Positions 1-10,105 of a stretch of 64,000 nucleotides of DNA are shown in pieces. The translations under genes were made by a program, and so were the position numbers. The stretch is from Clostridiales bacterium (lineage in GTDB: Bacteria > Bacillota > Clostridia > Saccharofermentanales > Saccharofermentanaceae), in assembly GCA_017961235.1 (NCBI GenBank), contig JAGCXQ010000049.1, positions 1-64,000 of the forward strand. The letters are read 5' to 3'. The stretch's first letter is position 1; each line of letters begins with the position of its first letter. The notes beneath the pieces were generated by a model. The model had not been told where the DNA came from, ran no database searches, and saw only the letters and a program-made list of their open reading frames with translations.

Positions 1-530
1 AAGAGGGCATCGTGACGAAGAGCCTTACATGGGAGCGTGTCGAGCCGCATGTTAAGGTATTCCGCGGAGACTATAAGAAAGCTGTCGCGGAGGCACAGAA
101 TACGAAGACCTCCTTCGGTATGCCTTATGAGGTGATCCTTAGAGGTAATGACGGGAAATTCGTCGAAGGCGGAAGATCCAATTTCTTCGTACTGCATAAA
201 GATACGGTGTATTCACCCTCGGAAGACCTGATCCTGATCGGCATTACGAGAAAGTATGTCAAGGATGCCATAAAAGATGCAGGTTTAAAGCTCCAGGAGG
301 GTGCTTTTACCATGGAAGACCTCGTAAAGATGGAAAAAGAAGAGGATGACGGACCGCCGGAACTCGGACTTTTTGTTACCAGCTCGCCTTTTGATATCCT
401 GCCCGTCGAGTCGATCGACGATGTGAAATTCCGCTCGGCACAGTGCCCGAAGCTTCAGGATCTGATGGCAAGCTACCAGAAGATCGTGCATGAATATATC
501 GACCGTCATGCACATCTCGAATCTTACTAA
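1..530 (+). CDS. PLP-dependent aminotransferase, class IV, 3' part
   Basis: C-terminal part of a fold-type IV PLP enzyme (branched-chain aminotransferase / aminodeoxychorismate lyase superfamily). The frame is open to the first base, so the true start lies upstream; an internal GTG at 12 is not taken as a start. The family signature is visible: an EGGRSNFFVL segment (EGxxSNxF), then an LIGITRKYV segment, then a LFVTSSPFDILPVESI segment, in the order seen in BCAT-like proteins. The catalytic lysine would lie in the missing N-terminal half, so substrate cannot be assigned. It ends 26 bp before htpG, so the two may share a transcript. Confidence 0.8.
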   Translation, partial: EGIVTKSLTWERVEPHVKVFRGDYKKAVAEAQNTKTSFGMPYEVILRGNDGKFVEGGRSNFFVLHKDTVYSPSEDLILIGITRKYVKDAIKDAGLKLQEGAFTMEDLVKMEKEEDDGPPELGLFVTSSPFDILPVESIDDVKFRSAQCPKLQDLMASYQKIVHEYIDRHAHLESY

Positions 531-556
531 TATAGTGCGTTTTTGGAGGTACATAT

Positions 557-2485
557 ATGTCTAAAAAAGGAACGATCTCAGTAACTACGGAAAACATTTT
601 TCCGATCATCAGGAAGTGGCTGTATTCCGATCAGGATATTTTCGTAAGAGAACTTGTCAGTAACGGATCCGATGCGATCGCAAAGTTTAAGCGGCTTGTC
701 GATCTCGGCGAGGCAGTCAAAGAGGATACCGACGATTATCAGCTGCATGTCAACTACGACAGTGAACTGGGAACACTCGAGTTTACCGATAACGGTATCG
801 GTATGACGGAAGAAGAAGTCGATAAGTATATCAACCAGATCGCTTTTTCCGGTGCGATGGACTTCGTGGAGAAGTATAAGGAAGAGAGCACGGATGCCAG
901 CGGCATCATCGGTCACTTCGGTCTCGGTTTCTATTCGGCATTCATGGTGGCCGATAAGGTCCGTATCGATACCAAGTCTTTCCAGAAAGATGCACCGGCT
1001 GTGTCCTGGGAATCGGATGACGGTATGGACTATGAGATCTCTGATTCGGATAGAACCACGCGTGGTACGACGATCACGATCACGCTCTCTGAAGAAGCCA
1101 AGAAGATCTTTGATGCCGCAAAGATCAGAGGCGTCCTGAAGAAGTACTGCTCCTTCATGCCTTTCGATCTCTATTACAGCGATGTGGTCGCGAATAGAAA
1201 GCACGAAGCGGAAGAAGCGAAGAAAAAGAAAGAAGCGGAAGAGAAGGGCGAAGAGTATAAAGAGCATGAGCATGAGATCATGCCGATCAATGATACCGAA
1301 CCGCTCTGGAAGAAAGCTCCGAAGGACTGCACGGAAGAAGAGTATAAGAACTTCTACAGAACCGTTTTCCATGACATGAAGGAGCCTCTGTTCTGGATCC
1401 ACCTGAATATGGACTATCCTTTCAATCTTCAGGGTATCCTTTACTTCCCGAAGACCAACAATGTCTATGAGACGCTCGAAGGACGAATCAAGATCTACAA
1501 TCATCAGGTATTTGTAGCGGATAACATCGAGGAAGTCATTCCGGAATTCCTGTTCCTGTTAAGAGGATGCCTCGACTGCACTGATCTGCCGCTGAATGTT
1601 TCCCGTTCCGCGCTGCAGCAGGATGAATATGTTAAGAAGCTTTCTTCCCACATCATCCGTAAGGTCTCCGATAAGCTCAATGAAGTCTTTAAGAATGACA
1701 GAAAGAGCTTCGAAGGATACTGGTCCGATATCAGCATCTTCGTGAAGTACGGCATGATGAAGGACGAGAAGTTCTATGAGAAGGTCAAGGATATCTGCCT
1801 CTTTAAGACCGTGGATAATGAGTTCTTCACGCTAAAAGAACTGACCAAGGATAAGGAGAAGGATACTGTCCGCTATACCAAGGCTCCGGACCAGCAGGCG
1901 GCATACATCGCGATGGCGAAGGAGAAGGGCTTTGACGTCGTCGTTCTTAATGAAGAACTCGACAATAACTTCATCTCCTTCCTCGAATATAAGCAGAACG
2001 ATATCAAGTTCAAGCGTGTCGATGCCGAGCTCGAGGGCGAGAAGGCTTCCGAGGATGAGGCAAAAGCACTTAGCGATCTCTTTAAGTCGGCCACCGGTGA
2101 AGATAAGCTTGAGGTGTCGGCTGTTGCGCTCGGTGCGGATCAGCTTCCGGCATTTATCCGTGAGACAGAAGAGGCTCGCCGTATGGCAGAGATGAGAAAA
2201 CAGTTCGAAGCGATGCGTACCTGCAAGGAAGATGATCCGTATAAGAACCTGGACGATATGTTCCCGGTCAAGATGGATCTTGTCCTGAATACCGATCATC
2301 CGCTGGTCTTAAGACTTCGCGGCATGGCCGGAGTGGCTTCGGAAAAAGAGAAGATGGATGCGCTTTGCCAGCATATCTATGACCAGGCCCGTCTGGCACA
2401 CGGATCTCTCGATGCGGAAGGCCTGAAGCGCTTCCTCAAATACAACAGTGAACTTCTTACGGAAGTTGCAGAAAAACTAAGTTGA
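557..2485 (+). CDS. htpG: Molecular chaperone HtpG (Hsp90)
   Basis: Cytosolic Hsp90 chaperone, 642 residues, close to the family's 620-640. The GHKL ATPase domain fills the first ~210 residues: RELVSNGSDA, DNGIGMT and the GHFGLGFYS ATP-lid glycine motif are all present. The middle domain follows with the conserved SRSALQQ segment, then the dimerisation domain. Start ATG at 557 has a GGAGG site about 10 bases upstream. Residues ~212-242 form a strongly charged E/K/H-rich linker between the ATPase and middle domains, longer than in many bacterial HtpGs and reminiscent of the eukaryotic charged linker. A hairpin terminator follows the stop at once. Confidence 0.97.
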   Translation: MSKKGTISVTTENIFPIIRKWLYSDQDIFVRELVSNGSDAIAKFKRLVDLGEAVKEDTDDYQLHVNYDSELGTLEFTDNGIGMTEEEVDKYINQIAFSGAMDFVEKYKEESTDASGIIGHFGLGFYSAFMVADKVRIDTKSFQKDAPAVSWESDDGMDYEISDSDRTTRGTTITITLSEEAKKIFDAAKIRGVLKKYCSFMPFDLYYSDVVANRKHEAEEAKKKKEAEEKGEEYKEHEHEIMPINDTEPLWKKAPKDCTEEEYKNFYRTVFHDMKEPLFWIHLNMDYPFNLQGILYFPKTNNVYETLEGRIKIYNHQVFVADNIEEVIPEFLFLLRGCLDCTDLPLNVSRSALQQDEYVKKLSSHIIRKVSDKLNEVFKNDRKSFEGYWSDISIFVKYGMMKDEKFYEKVKDICLFKTVDNEFFTLKELTKDKEKDTVRYTKAPDQQAAYIAMAKEKGFDVVVLNEELDNNFISFLEYKQNDIKFKRVDAELEGEKASEDEAKALSDLFKSATGEDKLEVSAVALGADQLPAFIRETEEARRMAEMRKQFEAMRTCKEDDPYKNLDDMFPVKMDLVLNTDHPLVLRLRGMAGVASEKEKMDALCQHIYDQARLAHGSLDAEGLKRFLKYNSELLTEVAEKLS

Positions 2486-2491
2486 TACCAT

Positions 2492-2528
2492 AAAACCCGT
2501 GTTTCCTATGCGTAGGAGACAGGGTTTT
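2492..2528 (+). terminator. Intrinsic terminator after htpG
   Basis: Starting 7 bases after the htpG stop, AAAACCC-g-TGTTTCCTA pairs with TAGGAGACAGGGTTTT (one bulged G, one G-T wobble) around a short loop and ends in a T-run. It separates htpG from purL; the remaining 48 bp before purL shows no recognisable riboswitch. Confidence 0.8.
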
Positions 2529-2576
2529 GTGTTACCATAGAAATGTTAGAAGGATACATCTTTTGGAGGTTTATTT

Positions 2577-5500
2577 ATGAGTAATCAAGTTCGAAGAATC
2601 TTTTCGGAGAAGAAGAAGGAATTCGCTGTCGAAGCATCCGGCATCATGAAGGACGTGAAGTCCGATGTTGGTGTCAAAACGATCGAAAGCGTAAGGATCT
2701 TCCACAGATACGATGTATCCGGTCTGACGGATGAAGAGTATGAACTCGCTAAAAACGTCGTTTTCTCGGAGCCGCCGGTCGATGTCGTATATGACGAGAC
2801 GATCGATACATCCGATGCGGCCTATGTGCTGGCGATCGAGGCTCTGCCGGGTCAGTATGACCAGCGTGCAGACTCCGCTGCCCAGTGCTGCCAGATCCTG
2901 ACACAGAAAGAAAAGCCGCTGGTACGTGTTGCCCGTGTGATCGTATTCTACGGATCTGTTACGGATGATCAGAAGAAAGCGATCGCGAAATACCTGATCA
3001 ACCCGGTAGAGTGCCGTGAGGCTTCTATGGATAAGCCGGAAACTCTTGAGGATGTATTCGATGTTCCGTCTTCCGTACCGACGATCGATGGTTTTATCTC
3101 CAAGTCGAAAGAAGAACTCTCTGATCTCAGAAAGACCTGGGGACTTGCAATGTCCGATGCGGATCTTCTGTTTACACAGGAATTCTTCCAGTCCATCAAG
3201 CGTGATCCGACCATGACTGAGATCCGCGTACTGGATACCTACTGGTCCGACCACTGCCGTCACACCACCTTCCTTACTGAACTTACGGACGTAAAGATCG
3301 ACGGTGACAGTGCTTTTGCCGAGGAATTAAAGAGCATCTATGCGGATTATCTTTCTACCCGTGAAGAAGTCTATGGCGAGCGGATCAGCAAGAAGCCGGT
3401 ATGTCTCATGGATGTTGCTACCATGGCAATGAGAAAGCTCAAGAAAGACGGCAAACTCGCTGATCTTGACGAGTCTGAAGAGATCAACGCCTGCTCCATC
3501 AAGATCCAGATCGATGTAGATGGAAAGAAAGAAGACTACGTTCTTATGTTTAAGAACGAGACACATAACCACCCGACGGAGATCGAGCCGTTCGGTGGTG
3601 CGGCTACCTGCCTGGGCGGTGCGATCCGTGACCCGCTCTCCGGCCGTTCCTATGTATATCAGGCCATGCGTGTAACCGGTGCCGGCGATCCGACCGTTCC
3701 GGTATCCATGACTCTCGAGGGTAAGCTTTCCCAGAAGAAGCTCGTTCGTACAGCTGCTGCAGGTTACAGCTCCTACGGTAACCAGATCGGTCTTTGCACC
3801 GGCCATGTCGATGAGATCTATCATCCGGGCTATGTGGCAAAGAGAATGGAGATCGGCGCTGTTGTCGGTGCTGCTCCGGCAGATAACATCGTCCGTGTAC
3901 GTCCGAGACCGGGCGACATCGTAGTACTTCTCGGCGGAAGAACCGGCCGTGACGGTATCGGCGGTGCGACAGGATCTTCCAAGGCACACGACGAAAAGTC
4001 CGTTCTGACCTGCGGTTCCGAGGTTCAGAAGGGTAATCCGCCGACAGAAAGAAAGATCCAGAGACTGTTCCGTATCCCGGAAGTTTCTAAGATGATCCTC
4101 CGCTGCAATGACTTCGGTGCCGGCGGTGTATCCGTTGCGATCGGTGAGCTCGCGGACGGTCTTTCCATCGACCTGGATAAGGTACCGAAGAAGTACGAAG
4201 GCCTCGATGGAACAGAGATCGCGATCTCCGAGTCTCAGGAGAGAATGGCGATCGTTATCGATCCGAAAGATGAGAAGACCTTCTTCGAATATGCGGCGAA
4301 AGAAAACCTCGAAGCTACTGTAGTTGCAGTTGTTACCGAGGAGCCGGTCATGAAGATGACCTGGAAGGGAAATACGATCGTGGAACTTCCGAGATCGTTC
4401 ATCGATACAAACGGCGCTTCCTCTTATGCGAAGGCTGAAGTTACTGAACCGGATTTCGGAAACGGTATCATCGATAAGACGATCGATTCTTATGTGGATG
4501 GTAATTTCGCTGAATCCGTCAAAGGAACGCTTTCTTCTCTGGATGGCTGCTCCCGTAAGGGGCTGGTTTCCAGATTTGACGGCACGATCGGCGCAGGCAC
4601 TGTCCTGATGCCGTTTGGCGGACGCTATCAGCTGACACCGGAAGAAGGTATGGCATGTAAGATCCCGGTAGAGGAAGGAAAGACGAATGCTGTTTCCGTA
4701 ATGGCATATGGTTTTGATCCTTACTTCTCCGCATGGAGCCCGTTCCACGGTGCATACCACGCAGTTACCGAATCTCTCCTTCGCCTGGCAGCGATGGGCT
4801 GTGATCCGTTTAAGGCAAGACTTACTTTCCAGGAATACTTCGAGCGTATGAACGGTGAGAAGTCCTGGGGCAAGCCGCTCTCCGCACTGCTTGGTGCATA
4901 TAAGGCTCAGCTTGACTTCGGCACAGCATCTATCGGTGGTAAGGACAGTATGTCCGGATCCTTTAATGAACTGCATGTTCCGCCGACGCTGGTATCTTTT
5001 GCAGTTGGTATGACTACTACAGATAAAGTTGTTTCTTCCACACTTTCGGCGGCCGGAAGAAAACTCTATGCAATCAAGATCAGAAGAGATGACAACGGCT
5101 GCTATGTAAAGGATCACGCCATCCGTGTAATGAAGTGCCTGACACAGATCCAGGATCGCGGACAGCTCTTAAGTGCAGGTGTTGTCAGATCTGCCGGTAT
5201 TGCAGCTCGTGTCGCTCAGATGTGCTTCGGTAATAAGCTCGGATTTAAGTTCTCCGACAGTTTCGCAATGGAAGATCTCTTCAAGCATTCATTCGGAACA
5301 GTACTTCTGTCTGTAAGCGATGGAAACGCGGTTGAAAAGATCGAGCAGGTCGGCGGTAAACTCCTCGGTGTTACCACAGATGATAAGACCCTGACATATG
5401 GCGATCAGTCCATCTCTATCGATGACGCGGCAAAAGCATTCGAGAGCAAGCTCGAGCCGATCTTCCCGACAGTCGTAGATGAGGGTGCTGCAGTATCTTA

Positions 5501-6359
5501 TGAGAAGGGTGAGGTCGCAAAGAATGCGATCACCGCACCTACGATCCTGACCGGTGCAAAGCCGAAGGTTTTTATTCCGGTATTCCCGGGTACAAACTGC
5601 GAGTATGATACAGCCTTTGCATTCTCCAGAGCAGGTGCAGAGCCGGATGTTATGGTCATCCGTAACAGAAACTCCCAGGAGGTCGAAGATTCCTTCAAGG
5701 AGATGAGTGAGCGTATCACAAAGGCGAATATGGTCATGATCCCTGGCGGCTTCTCCGCCGGTGACGAGCCGGAAGGATCCGGTAAGTTTATCGCAGCTGC
5801 CTTTAGAAATGCGGCAGTTACCGAGTCTGTCCGTGACCTGCTCTTTAACAGAGACGGTCTGATGCTCGGTATCTGTAACGGATTCCAGGCGCTTATGAAG
5901 CTTGGTCTCCTCCCGTACGGCGATATCCTCCCGCTGGAGCACGATGGCCCGACACTTACATTTAACCGTATCGGCCGCCACCAGAGCGCATATGTTTCCA
6001 CGAAGATCGTTTCCAACAATTCTCCGTGGCTCAGCTTCACGAATGAGGGCGATACATACGAGATCGCGATCTCCCATGGTGAAGGCCGTTTCTGCGGATC
6101 GGAAGTTCTCCTTAAGGAGCTATTCGCAAAGGGCCAGGTTGCTACCCAGTATGTTGACGCGGAAGGCAACCCGACAATGGATACTGCCTTTAACCCGAAC
6201 GGCTCTATGTGCGCGATCGAAGGTATCATCTCTCCGAACGGCCGTATCCTCGGTAAGATGGGTCACAGCGAGCGTATGGGCAACGGCGTTGCCAAGAATA
6301 TCCCGGGTGAGAAAGATCAGAAGATCTTCGAGGCCGGCGTACGGTATTTCGTAGGATGA
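2577..6359 (+). CDS. purL: Phosphoribosylformylglycinamidine synthase, single-chain PurL
   Basis: Fourth step of de novo purine synthesis: FGAR + ATP + glutamine to FGAM. At 1260 residues this is the long form with synthetase and glutaminase in one chain, as in proteobacteria and many Clostridia, not the split PurL/PurQ/PurS form of Bacillus. The synthetase part includes the SDHCRHTTF motif and NETHNHPTEIEPF. The C-terminal class I glutaminase (from about residue 1000) has PVFPGTNCEYDTA, the nucleophile elbow GICNGFQ and the ISHGEGRF histidine region. Start ATG 2577 follows TTTTGGAGG. The stop overlaps the rsmA start by 4 bases, so translation of the two is probably coupled. Confidence 0.97.
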   Translation: MSNQVRRIFSEKKKEFAVEASGIMKDVKSDVGVKTIESVRIFHRYDVSGLTDEEYELAKNVVFSEPPVDVVYDETIDTSDAAYVLAIEALPGQYDQRADSAAQCCQILTQKEKPLVRVARVIVFYGSVTDDQKKAIAKYLINPVECREASMDKPETLEDVFDVPSSVPTIDGFISKSKEELSDLRKTWGLAMSDADLLFTQEFFQSIKRDPTMTEIRVLDTYWSDHCRHTTFLTELTDVKIDGDSAFAEELKSIYADYLSTREEVYGERISKKPVCLMDVATMAMRKLKKDGKLADLDESEEINACSIKIQIDVDGKKEDYVLMFKNETHNHPTEIEPFGGAATCLGGAIRDPLSGRSYVYQAMRVTGAGDPTVPVSMTLEGKLSQKKLVRTAAAGYSSYGNQIGLCTGHVDEIYHPGYVAKRMEIGAVVGAAPADNIVRVRPRPGDIVVLLGGRTGRDGIGGATGSSKAHDEKSVLTCGSEVQKGNPPTERKIQRLFRIPEVSKMILRCNDFGAGGVSVAIGELADGLSIDLDKVPKKYEGLDGTEIAISESQERMAIVIDPKDEKTFFEYAAKENLEATVVAVVTEEPVMKMTWKGNTIVELPRSFIDTNGASSYAKAEVTEPDFGNGIIDKTIDSYVDGNFAESVKGTLSSLDGCSRKGLVSRFDGTIGAGTVLMPFGGRYQLTPEEGMACKIPVEEGKTNAVSVMAYGFDPYFSAWSPFHGAYHAVTESLLRLAAMGCDPFKARLTFQEYFERMNGEKSWGKPLSALLGAYKAQLDFGTASIGGKDSMSGSFNELHVPPTLVSFAVGMTTTDKVVSSTLSAAGRKLYAIKIRRDDNGCYVKDHAIRVMKCLTQIQDRGQLLSAGVVRSAGIAARVAQMCFGNKLGFKFSDSFAMEDLFKHSFGTVLLSVSDGNAVEKIEQVGGKLLGVTTDDKTLTYGDQSISIDDAAKAFESKLEPIFPTVVDEGAAVSYEKGEVAKNAITAPTILTGAKPKVFIPVFPGTNCEYDTAFAFSRAGAEPDVMVIRNRNSQEVEDSFKEMSERITKANMVMIPGGFSAGDEPEGSGKFIAAAFRNAAVTESVRDLLFNRDGLMLGICNGFQALMKLGLLPYGDILPLEHDGPTLTFNRIGRHQSAYVSTKIVSNNSPWLSFTNEGDTYEIAISHGEGRFCGSEVLLKELFAKGQVATQYVDAEGNPTMDTAFNPNGSMCAIEGIISPNGRILGKMGHSERMGNGVAKNIPGEKDQKIFEAGVRYFVG

Positions 6360-7189
6360 ATAAGCTGGAAGTTCTGTCAATACTGGATCAGTATGGCCTC
6401 TCGGCCAAAAAGAGCCTGGGGCAGAACTTCTTGTGTAATGATAACGTGATCGGGGATATCCTCGATCTCGCGGAACTTGATAAAACGACGACATGCCTTG
6501 AGATCGGACCCGGTCTCGGGGCATTGTCGGAAAAGGCGGTCGGACTCTGCGGGACATATGTGGCCGTAGAGATCGATACCAGATTTCAGGACCGGCTCTC
6601 TGAAGTCATCACGGAACAGGGCGGAACAGTGCTGTTTAAGGACTATCTGGCACTCGGAAAAGAAGATCTCCCGGATCCGTCGATGGAACCGGATGTGATA
6701 CTTTCGAATCTTCCGTATTATGTCATGACACCGATCATGCTGAAGGTCATGAAGGATTTTCCGTCCTGCAGGAAGCTGGTTTTCATGGTGGAAGAAGAAG
6801 CTCTGGACCGCATCTTCGCCCGCCCCGGAACGAAGCAGTACGGCCCGCTTTCGATCCTGACAGATCTCTTCGGAAAGAAGATAAAATGCTTTAATGTCGA
6901 TAGTGGGAGCTTCTATCCCGCGCCGAATACGGTGTCATCGGTGATCGAGATCGTATCGGAGGGAAATACATGGGATCCGGCATGGATCGGATTCGTGGAG
7001 AGTGCTTTTGCATTACGGAGAAAGACACTGGTAAATAGTCTTTCGTCCTCGGGAAAATACAGTAAGGAAAGTATCCTTACCGCGCTAAAAGCACTGGGAA
7101 TCAAGGAAACGGTGAGAAGTGAGGAACTTTCGCCATCGGATCTTGTTAAGATGTATGAGATCCTGAACGAAGGAAAGGATGAGAACTGA
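6356..7189 (+). CDS. rsmA: 16S rRNA dimethyladenosine transferase RsmA/KsgA
   Basis: S-adenosylmethionine-dependent enzyme that dimethylates A1518 and A1519 of 16S rRNA in late 30S maturation. Length 277 is normal. Visible motifs: KKSLGQNFL at the N terminus, the SAM-binding EIGPGLGAL, and the catalytic NLPYY (motif IV). It starts inside the end of purL (ATGA overlap) and lacks its own promoter, so it is read as the second gene of a purL operon. Confidence 0.95.
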   Translation: MNKLEVLSILDQYGLSAKKSLGQNFLCNDNVIGDILDLAELDKTTTCLEIGPGLGALSEKAVGLCGTYVAVEIDTRFQDRLSEVITEQGGTVLFKDYLALGKEDLPDPSMEPDVILSNLPYYVMTPIMLKVMKDFPSCRKLVFMVEEEALDRIFARPGTKQYGPLSILTDLFGKKIKCFNVDSGSFYPAPNTVSSVIEIVSEGNTWDPAWIGFVESAFALRRKTLVNSLSSSGKYSKESILTALKALGIKETVRSEELSPSDLVKMYEILNEGKDEN

Positions 7190-7190
7190 C

Positions 7191-7670
7191 ATGGGATATG
7201 AGCGTATATCGGATTCTCTTTTCGAGAAGTATTCTTCTTCTAATGAGAAGGGAAAGACGAAGTCGAAGAAGGGAAAGAAACAGGAAAAACCGGCGATCGC
7301 TGAGTATCTGCAGCTCCCTCGTGAGAATGAGCCGAAGGTAAAAAGAAAGTCGAAGAATCCTTCTGAGAAATACCCGCAGACCCTGATGATCCGCATCGCC
7401 GGCATGAATTACCGCTTCCAGGTGGACTCCGATATCGAAAAGGCAAAGACGCTTTACTGCGCCAAGATCGCCAATGAGCTTCTTCAGGAAACACTTGATG
7501 AGAACCCGATGATCCCGACTAATCAGGCGCTCATCCTCGCATATATGGAAGCCTGCTTCCGCTGGCAGAATGAGGTACATAAGTCGCCTGAAGAAAAGGA
7601 GAAGGAAGAACCGCTCCTTCCGCTGGAACAGTACTGTAAAGAGAACAATATTCCGAAGGAGATATTATGA
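7191..7670 (+). CDS. ZapA-like cell-division protein
   Basis: 159-residue protein whose second half looks like ZapA, the FtsZ-ring cross-linker: an IRIAGMNYRFQVDSD strand pair and then an NPMIPTNQALILAYMEA helix match the ZapA core. The first ~60 residues are Lys/Ser/Glu-rich and probably disordered, which is unusual for ZapA. I prefer ATG 7191, preceded by AGGAAAGGA at a good distance, over the in-frame ATG 7179 inside rsmA. A ZapA-like gene just before a U32 peptidase is a common clostridial arrangement and supports the call. Assignment rests on pattern only. Confidence 0.65.
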   Translation: MGYERISDSLFEKYSSSNEKGKTKSKKGKKQEKPAIAEYLQLPRENEPKVKRKSKNPSEKYPQTLMIRIAGMNYRFQVDSDIEKAKTLYCAKIANELLQETLDENPMIPTNQALILAYMEACFRWQNEVHKSPEEKEKEEPLLPLEQYCKENNIPKEIL

Positions 7671-10105
7671 AAAAACCGGAACTTCTGGCCCCTGCGGGCT
7701 CTATGACAATGCTCCGTGCCGCAGTGGATGCCGGTGCGGATGCCGTATATCTCGGACTGGATCAGTATAATGCAAGGATGCATGCGGAGAACTTTACGCT
7801 CGAGACGCTTCAGGAAGCGCTGGACTATGCACATCTGCGCAATTCGAAAGTCTATATCACGCTCAATACTCTTATCGATGACGATGAGATGATGGATGCG
7901 GTGGAGCTGGCGCTTGCTGCCTATATGAAGGGTGTGGATGCATTCCTTATCCAGGATAAAGGCCTTGCTTCTTATCTTGCGGAGCACCTGCCGCAGATCC
8001 CGCTTCATGCGAGCACACAGATGAATGTATTCTCTCTTTCGCATAGCGATGAGATGAAGAAACTGGGCATGAAGCGCGTCGTTCTCCCGAGAGAACTCTC
8101 TATGGACGAGATCCGCGCTCGGGCAGAACTCTTTCATGATAATGATATCGAGGTCGAGGTATTCGTTCATGGTGCGATGTGCGTCTGCTACTCCGGACTC
8201 TGCCTCTTTAGTGCCATGAATAAGTCCGGATCGAGATCCGGAAACCGTGGGTCCTGTGCACAGCCGTGCCGCCAGAGCTATCAGCTGTGGGATGGAAACC
8301 GCGAAGTATCCGCATCCGGAAAGCCGATCCGCACAGGTAAACTCCTTTCTCCGAAGGATCAGTCCGCGCTTCCTTATCTTCGTGAACTGATGGAACTTGG
8401 CGTGGATTCACTTAAGATCGAAGGCAGAATGCGCGATGAACAGTACGTCACTGCTGTCGTATCCGCATATCGCAGGATGATCGATGCGATATACGAGAAC
8501 AAGGACTCAAAGGAAGTGCTGGAGCAGGTCAGAAATGATCTTCTGATCACCTTTAACCGTGGCGGCAGCTTCACGACCCAATATCTGCAGGGCAGAAAAG
8601 GACCGGATTATCTCTCCGGTGAATATGTCGGCAAATACGGCCTTTATTGGGGAGATATCATTTCTGTAAGTGCCAAGGCAGGTACGATCAGTGTGCGGTC
8701 TTTTCTTCCGGATCCGCCGCAAAAAGGAGATTTCCTCTCGATCCGTGATAAAGAAGAGGAGATCGCGAGTTTTCCTCTCGGAAAGATCGATGTCGAGCGC
8801 GATATGTCTGTTGTAAAAGGACTGCACCCGGATGCGATCGCGAAGCTTTCGCGCGGCATGTCTGTATATCGGATGAGCAAGAAGATCGAGATACCGAGAG
8901 AGAACCTCCGCCGCACTCCTATTTCCGGTGTGCTGCGTCAGGAAGGCGATTCCATTATTCTTGATGTAGTGGTGAAGGAGGGTGCTTTTGCCGGAGTATG
9001 CGCGTCAGCAAGCTCGGAGATCCAGGATCTTGGAGATAGTGAGCCGCTGACATGGGAGCGTACAAGAGAACAGCTTCAGAAAACCGGCCAGACGCCATTT
9101 ACTTTTGTAAAACTCAGTAAAGACGGGGATTTCCCGATCAAGCTCCGTATCTCGAACATCAATGCCATGCGAAGAGATGCGATGGCTTTCCTGGCAGAAG
9201 CGATCCTCGAAAAACAGGCTTCCGGCCGTTCCGAAGAATATTCTTCACGGGATGACGAGGATGCCGTTCAGACAAAACCGGAGAAGATGCATGTGGTCAT
9301 TGCCGAGTATATCGATATGCGCAGGATCACCTCCGGATATGCCTGCGGGGCAGATATCTATGTGTTCCCGGCGCTTCAGATCGGGCAGGCCGGAAGGATC
9401 AATTATATCGATGAGCTCCTAAATACCGAACCGGAAGCAAAGATCGCGCTCCGGCTCCCGGGTGCGTATAAAGATGATATGATCGATGCATTAAGTAAGG
9501 CAAAGAAACTTGCCTCCTCGCACGCAGGAGAGCATTTCCTGGGATTCTTCGGAACAAATGCATCCGAGGGAATTGTCGGCCTTACGTCCGGGGCGAATAT
9601 ATATAACCACTTTACTTATTTGTATGAGGCTGGAAAAGCACTTGATTTCCTTTATCTCTCCTACGAATTAAGTGAAGAGCAGATCAGAAAACTCGCGATG
9701 GATATAAGCTCGGAGGATCTTCATGCATATATGTGTCTTCACCGCTACGGCCCGATCGAGTGGATGCAGTCGGAATTCTGCCCGCTCGGACGACATCAGG
9801 CACACTGTACCGTATGCCGTGACCATCCGGAAACATCGATCGGAGAGAAGTCATCCGAGAAGAATGATCACCATGATGACCGCGTCGATGTCGTATGCTA
9901 TCCGGGATTCTGCCGTGCGGACCTCTTCGGAAACGCAAGAAATACCGTGTCCGGACAGACGGTCTCAGAGATCGTCCGGATGGGTGTTCCGGCCGCTTCC
10001 GTCGTGCGGTTTATGAATGAGGATCAGGAAGAAAGAAGGATGATCATTGATTCCCTTCTGGATGAGGATACTGATGATGAAGGAGAAGAGTGGTATGAGT
10101 ACTGA
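7667..10105 (+). CDS. Peptidase U32 family protein (RlhA-like, with C-terminal extension)
   Basis: 812 residues; the N-terminal half is the U32 domain: PELLAPAGSM start, DAVYLGLDQYNAR, then the family signature E(V)FVHGAMCVCYSGLC with GNRGSCAQPCRQSY carrying the Cys residues thought to bind an iron-sulfur cluster, and SLKIEGRMR. The middle/C-terminal part resembles the DUF3656 extension of E. coli RlhA, which takes part in 23S rRNA C2501 hydroxylation, so a role in RNA modification is more likely than proteolysis. The extreme C terminus has further clustered Cys (EFCPLGRHQAHCTVC). It overlaps the upstream gene by 4 bases and dut by 11. Confidence 0.88.
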   Translation: MKKPELLAPAGSMTMLRAAVDAGADAVYLGLDQYNARMHAENFTLETLQEALDYAHLRNSKVYITLNTLIDDDEMMDAVELALAAYMKGVDAFLIQDKGLASYLAEHLPQIPLHASTQMNVFSLSHSDEMKKLGMKRVVLPRELSMDEIRARAELFHDNDIEVEVFVHGAMCVCYSGLCLFSAMNKSGSRSGNRGSCAQPCRQSYQLWDGNREVSASGKPIRTGKLLSPKDQSALPYLRELMELGVDSLKIEGRMRDEQYVTAVVSAYRRMIDAIYENKDSKEVLEQVRNDLLITFNRGGSFTTQYLQGRKGPDYLSGEYVGKYGLYWGDIISVSAKAGTISVRSFLPDPPQKGDFLSIRDKEEEIASFPLGKIDVERDMSVVKGLHPDAIAKLSRGMSVYRMSKKIEIPRENLRRTPISGVLRQEGDSIILDVVVKEGAFAGVCASASSEIQDLGDSEPLTWERTREQLQKTGQTPFTFVKLSKDGDFPIKLRISNINAMRRDAMAFLAEAILEKQASGRSEEYSSRDDEDAVQTKPEKMHVVIAEYIDMRRITSGYACGADIYVFPALQIGQAGRINYIDELLNTEPEAKIALRLPGAYKDDMIDALSKAKKLASSHAGEHFLGFFGTNASEGIVGLTSGANIYNHFTYLYEAGKALDFLYLSYELSEEQIRKLAMDISSEDLHAYMCLHRYGPIEWMQSEFCPLGRHQAHCTVCRDHPETSIGEKSSEKNDHHDDRVDVVCYPGFCRADLFGNARNTVSGQTVSEIVRMGVPAASVVRFMNEDQEERRMIIDSLLDEDTDDEGEEWYEY

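Noticed and set aside
578..1504. Minus-strand open frame opposite htpG
   Set aside because: Shadow of htpG; low-complexity Leu/Phe/Arg runs reflect the reversed Glu/Lys linker.
3327..5117. Long minus-strand open frame (596 codons) opposite purL
   Set aside because: purL is unmistakable over the whole span; the minus frame is a codon-bias shadow with no recognisable domain.
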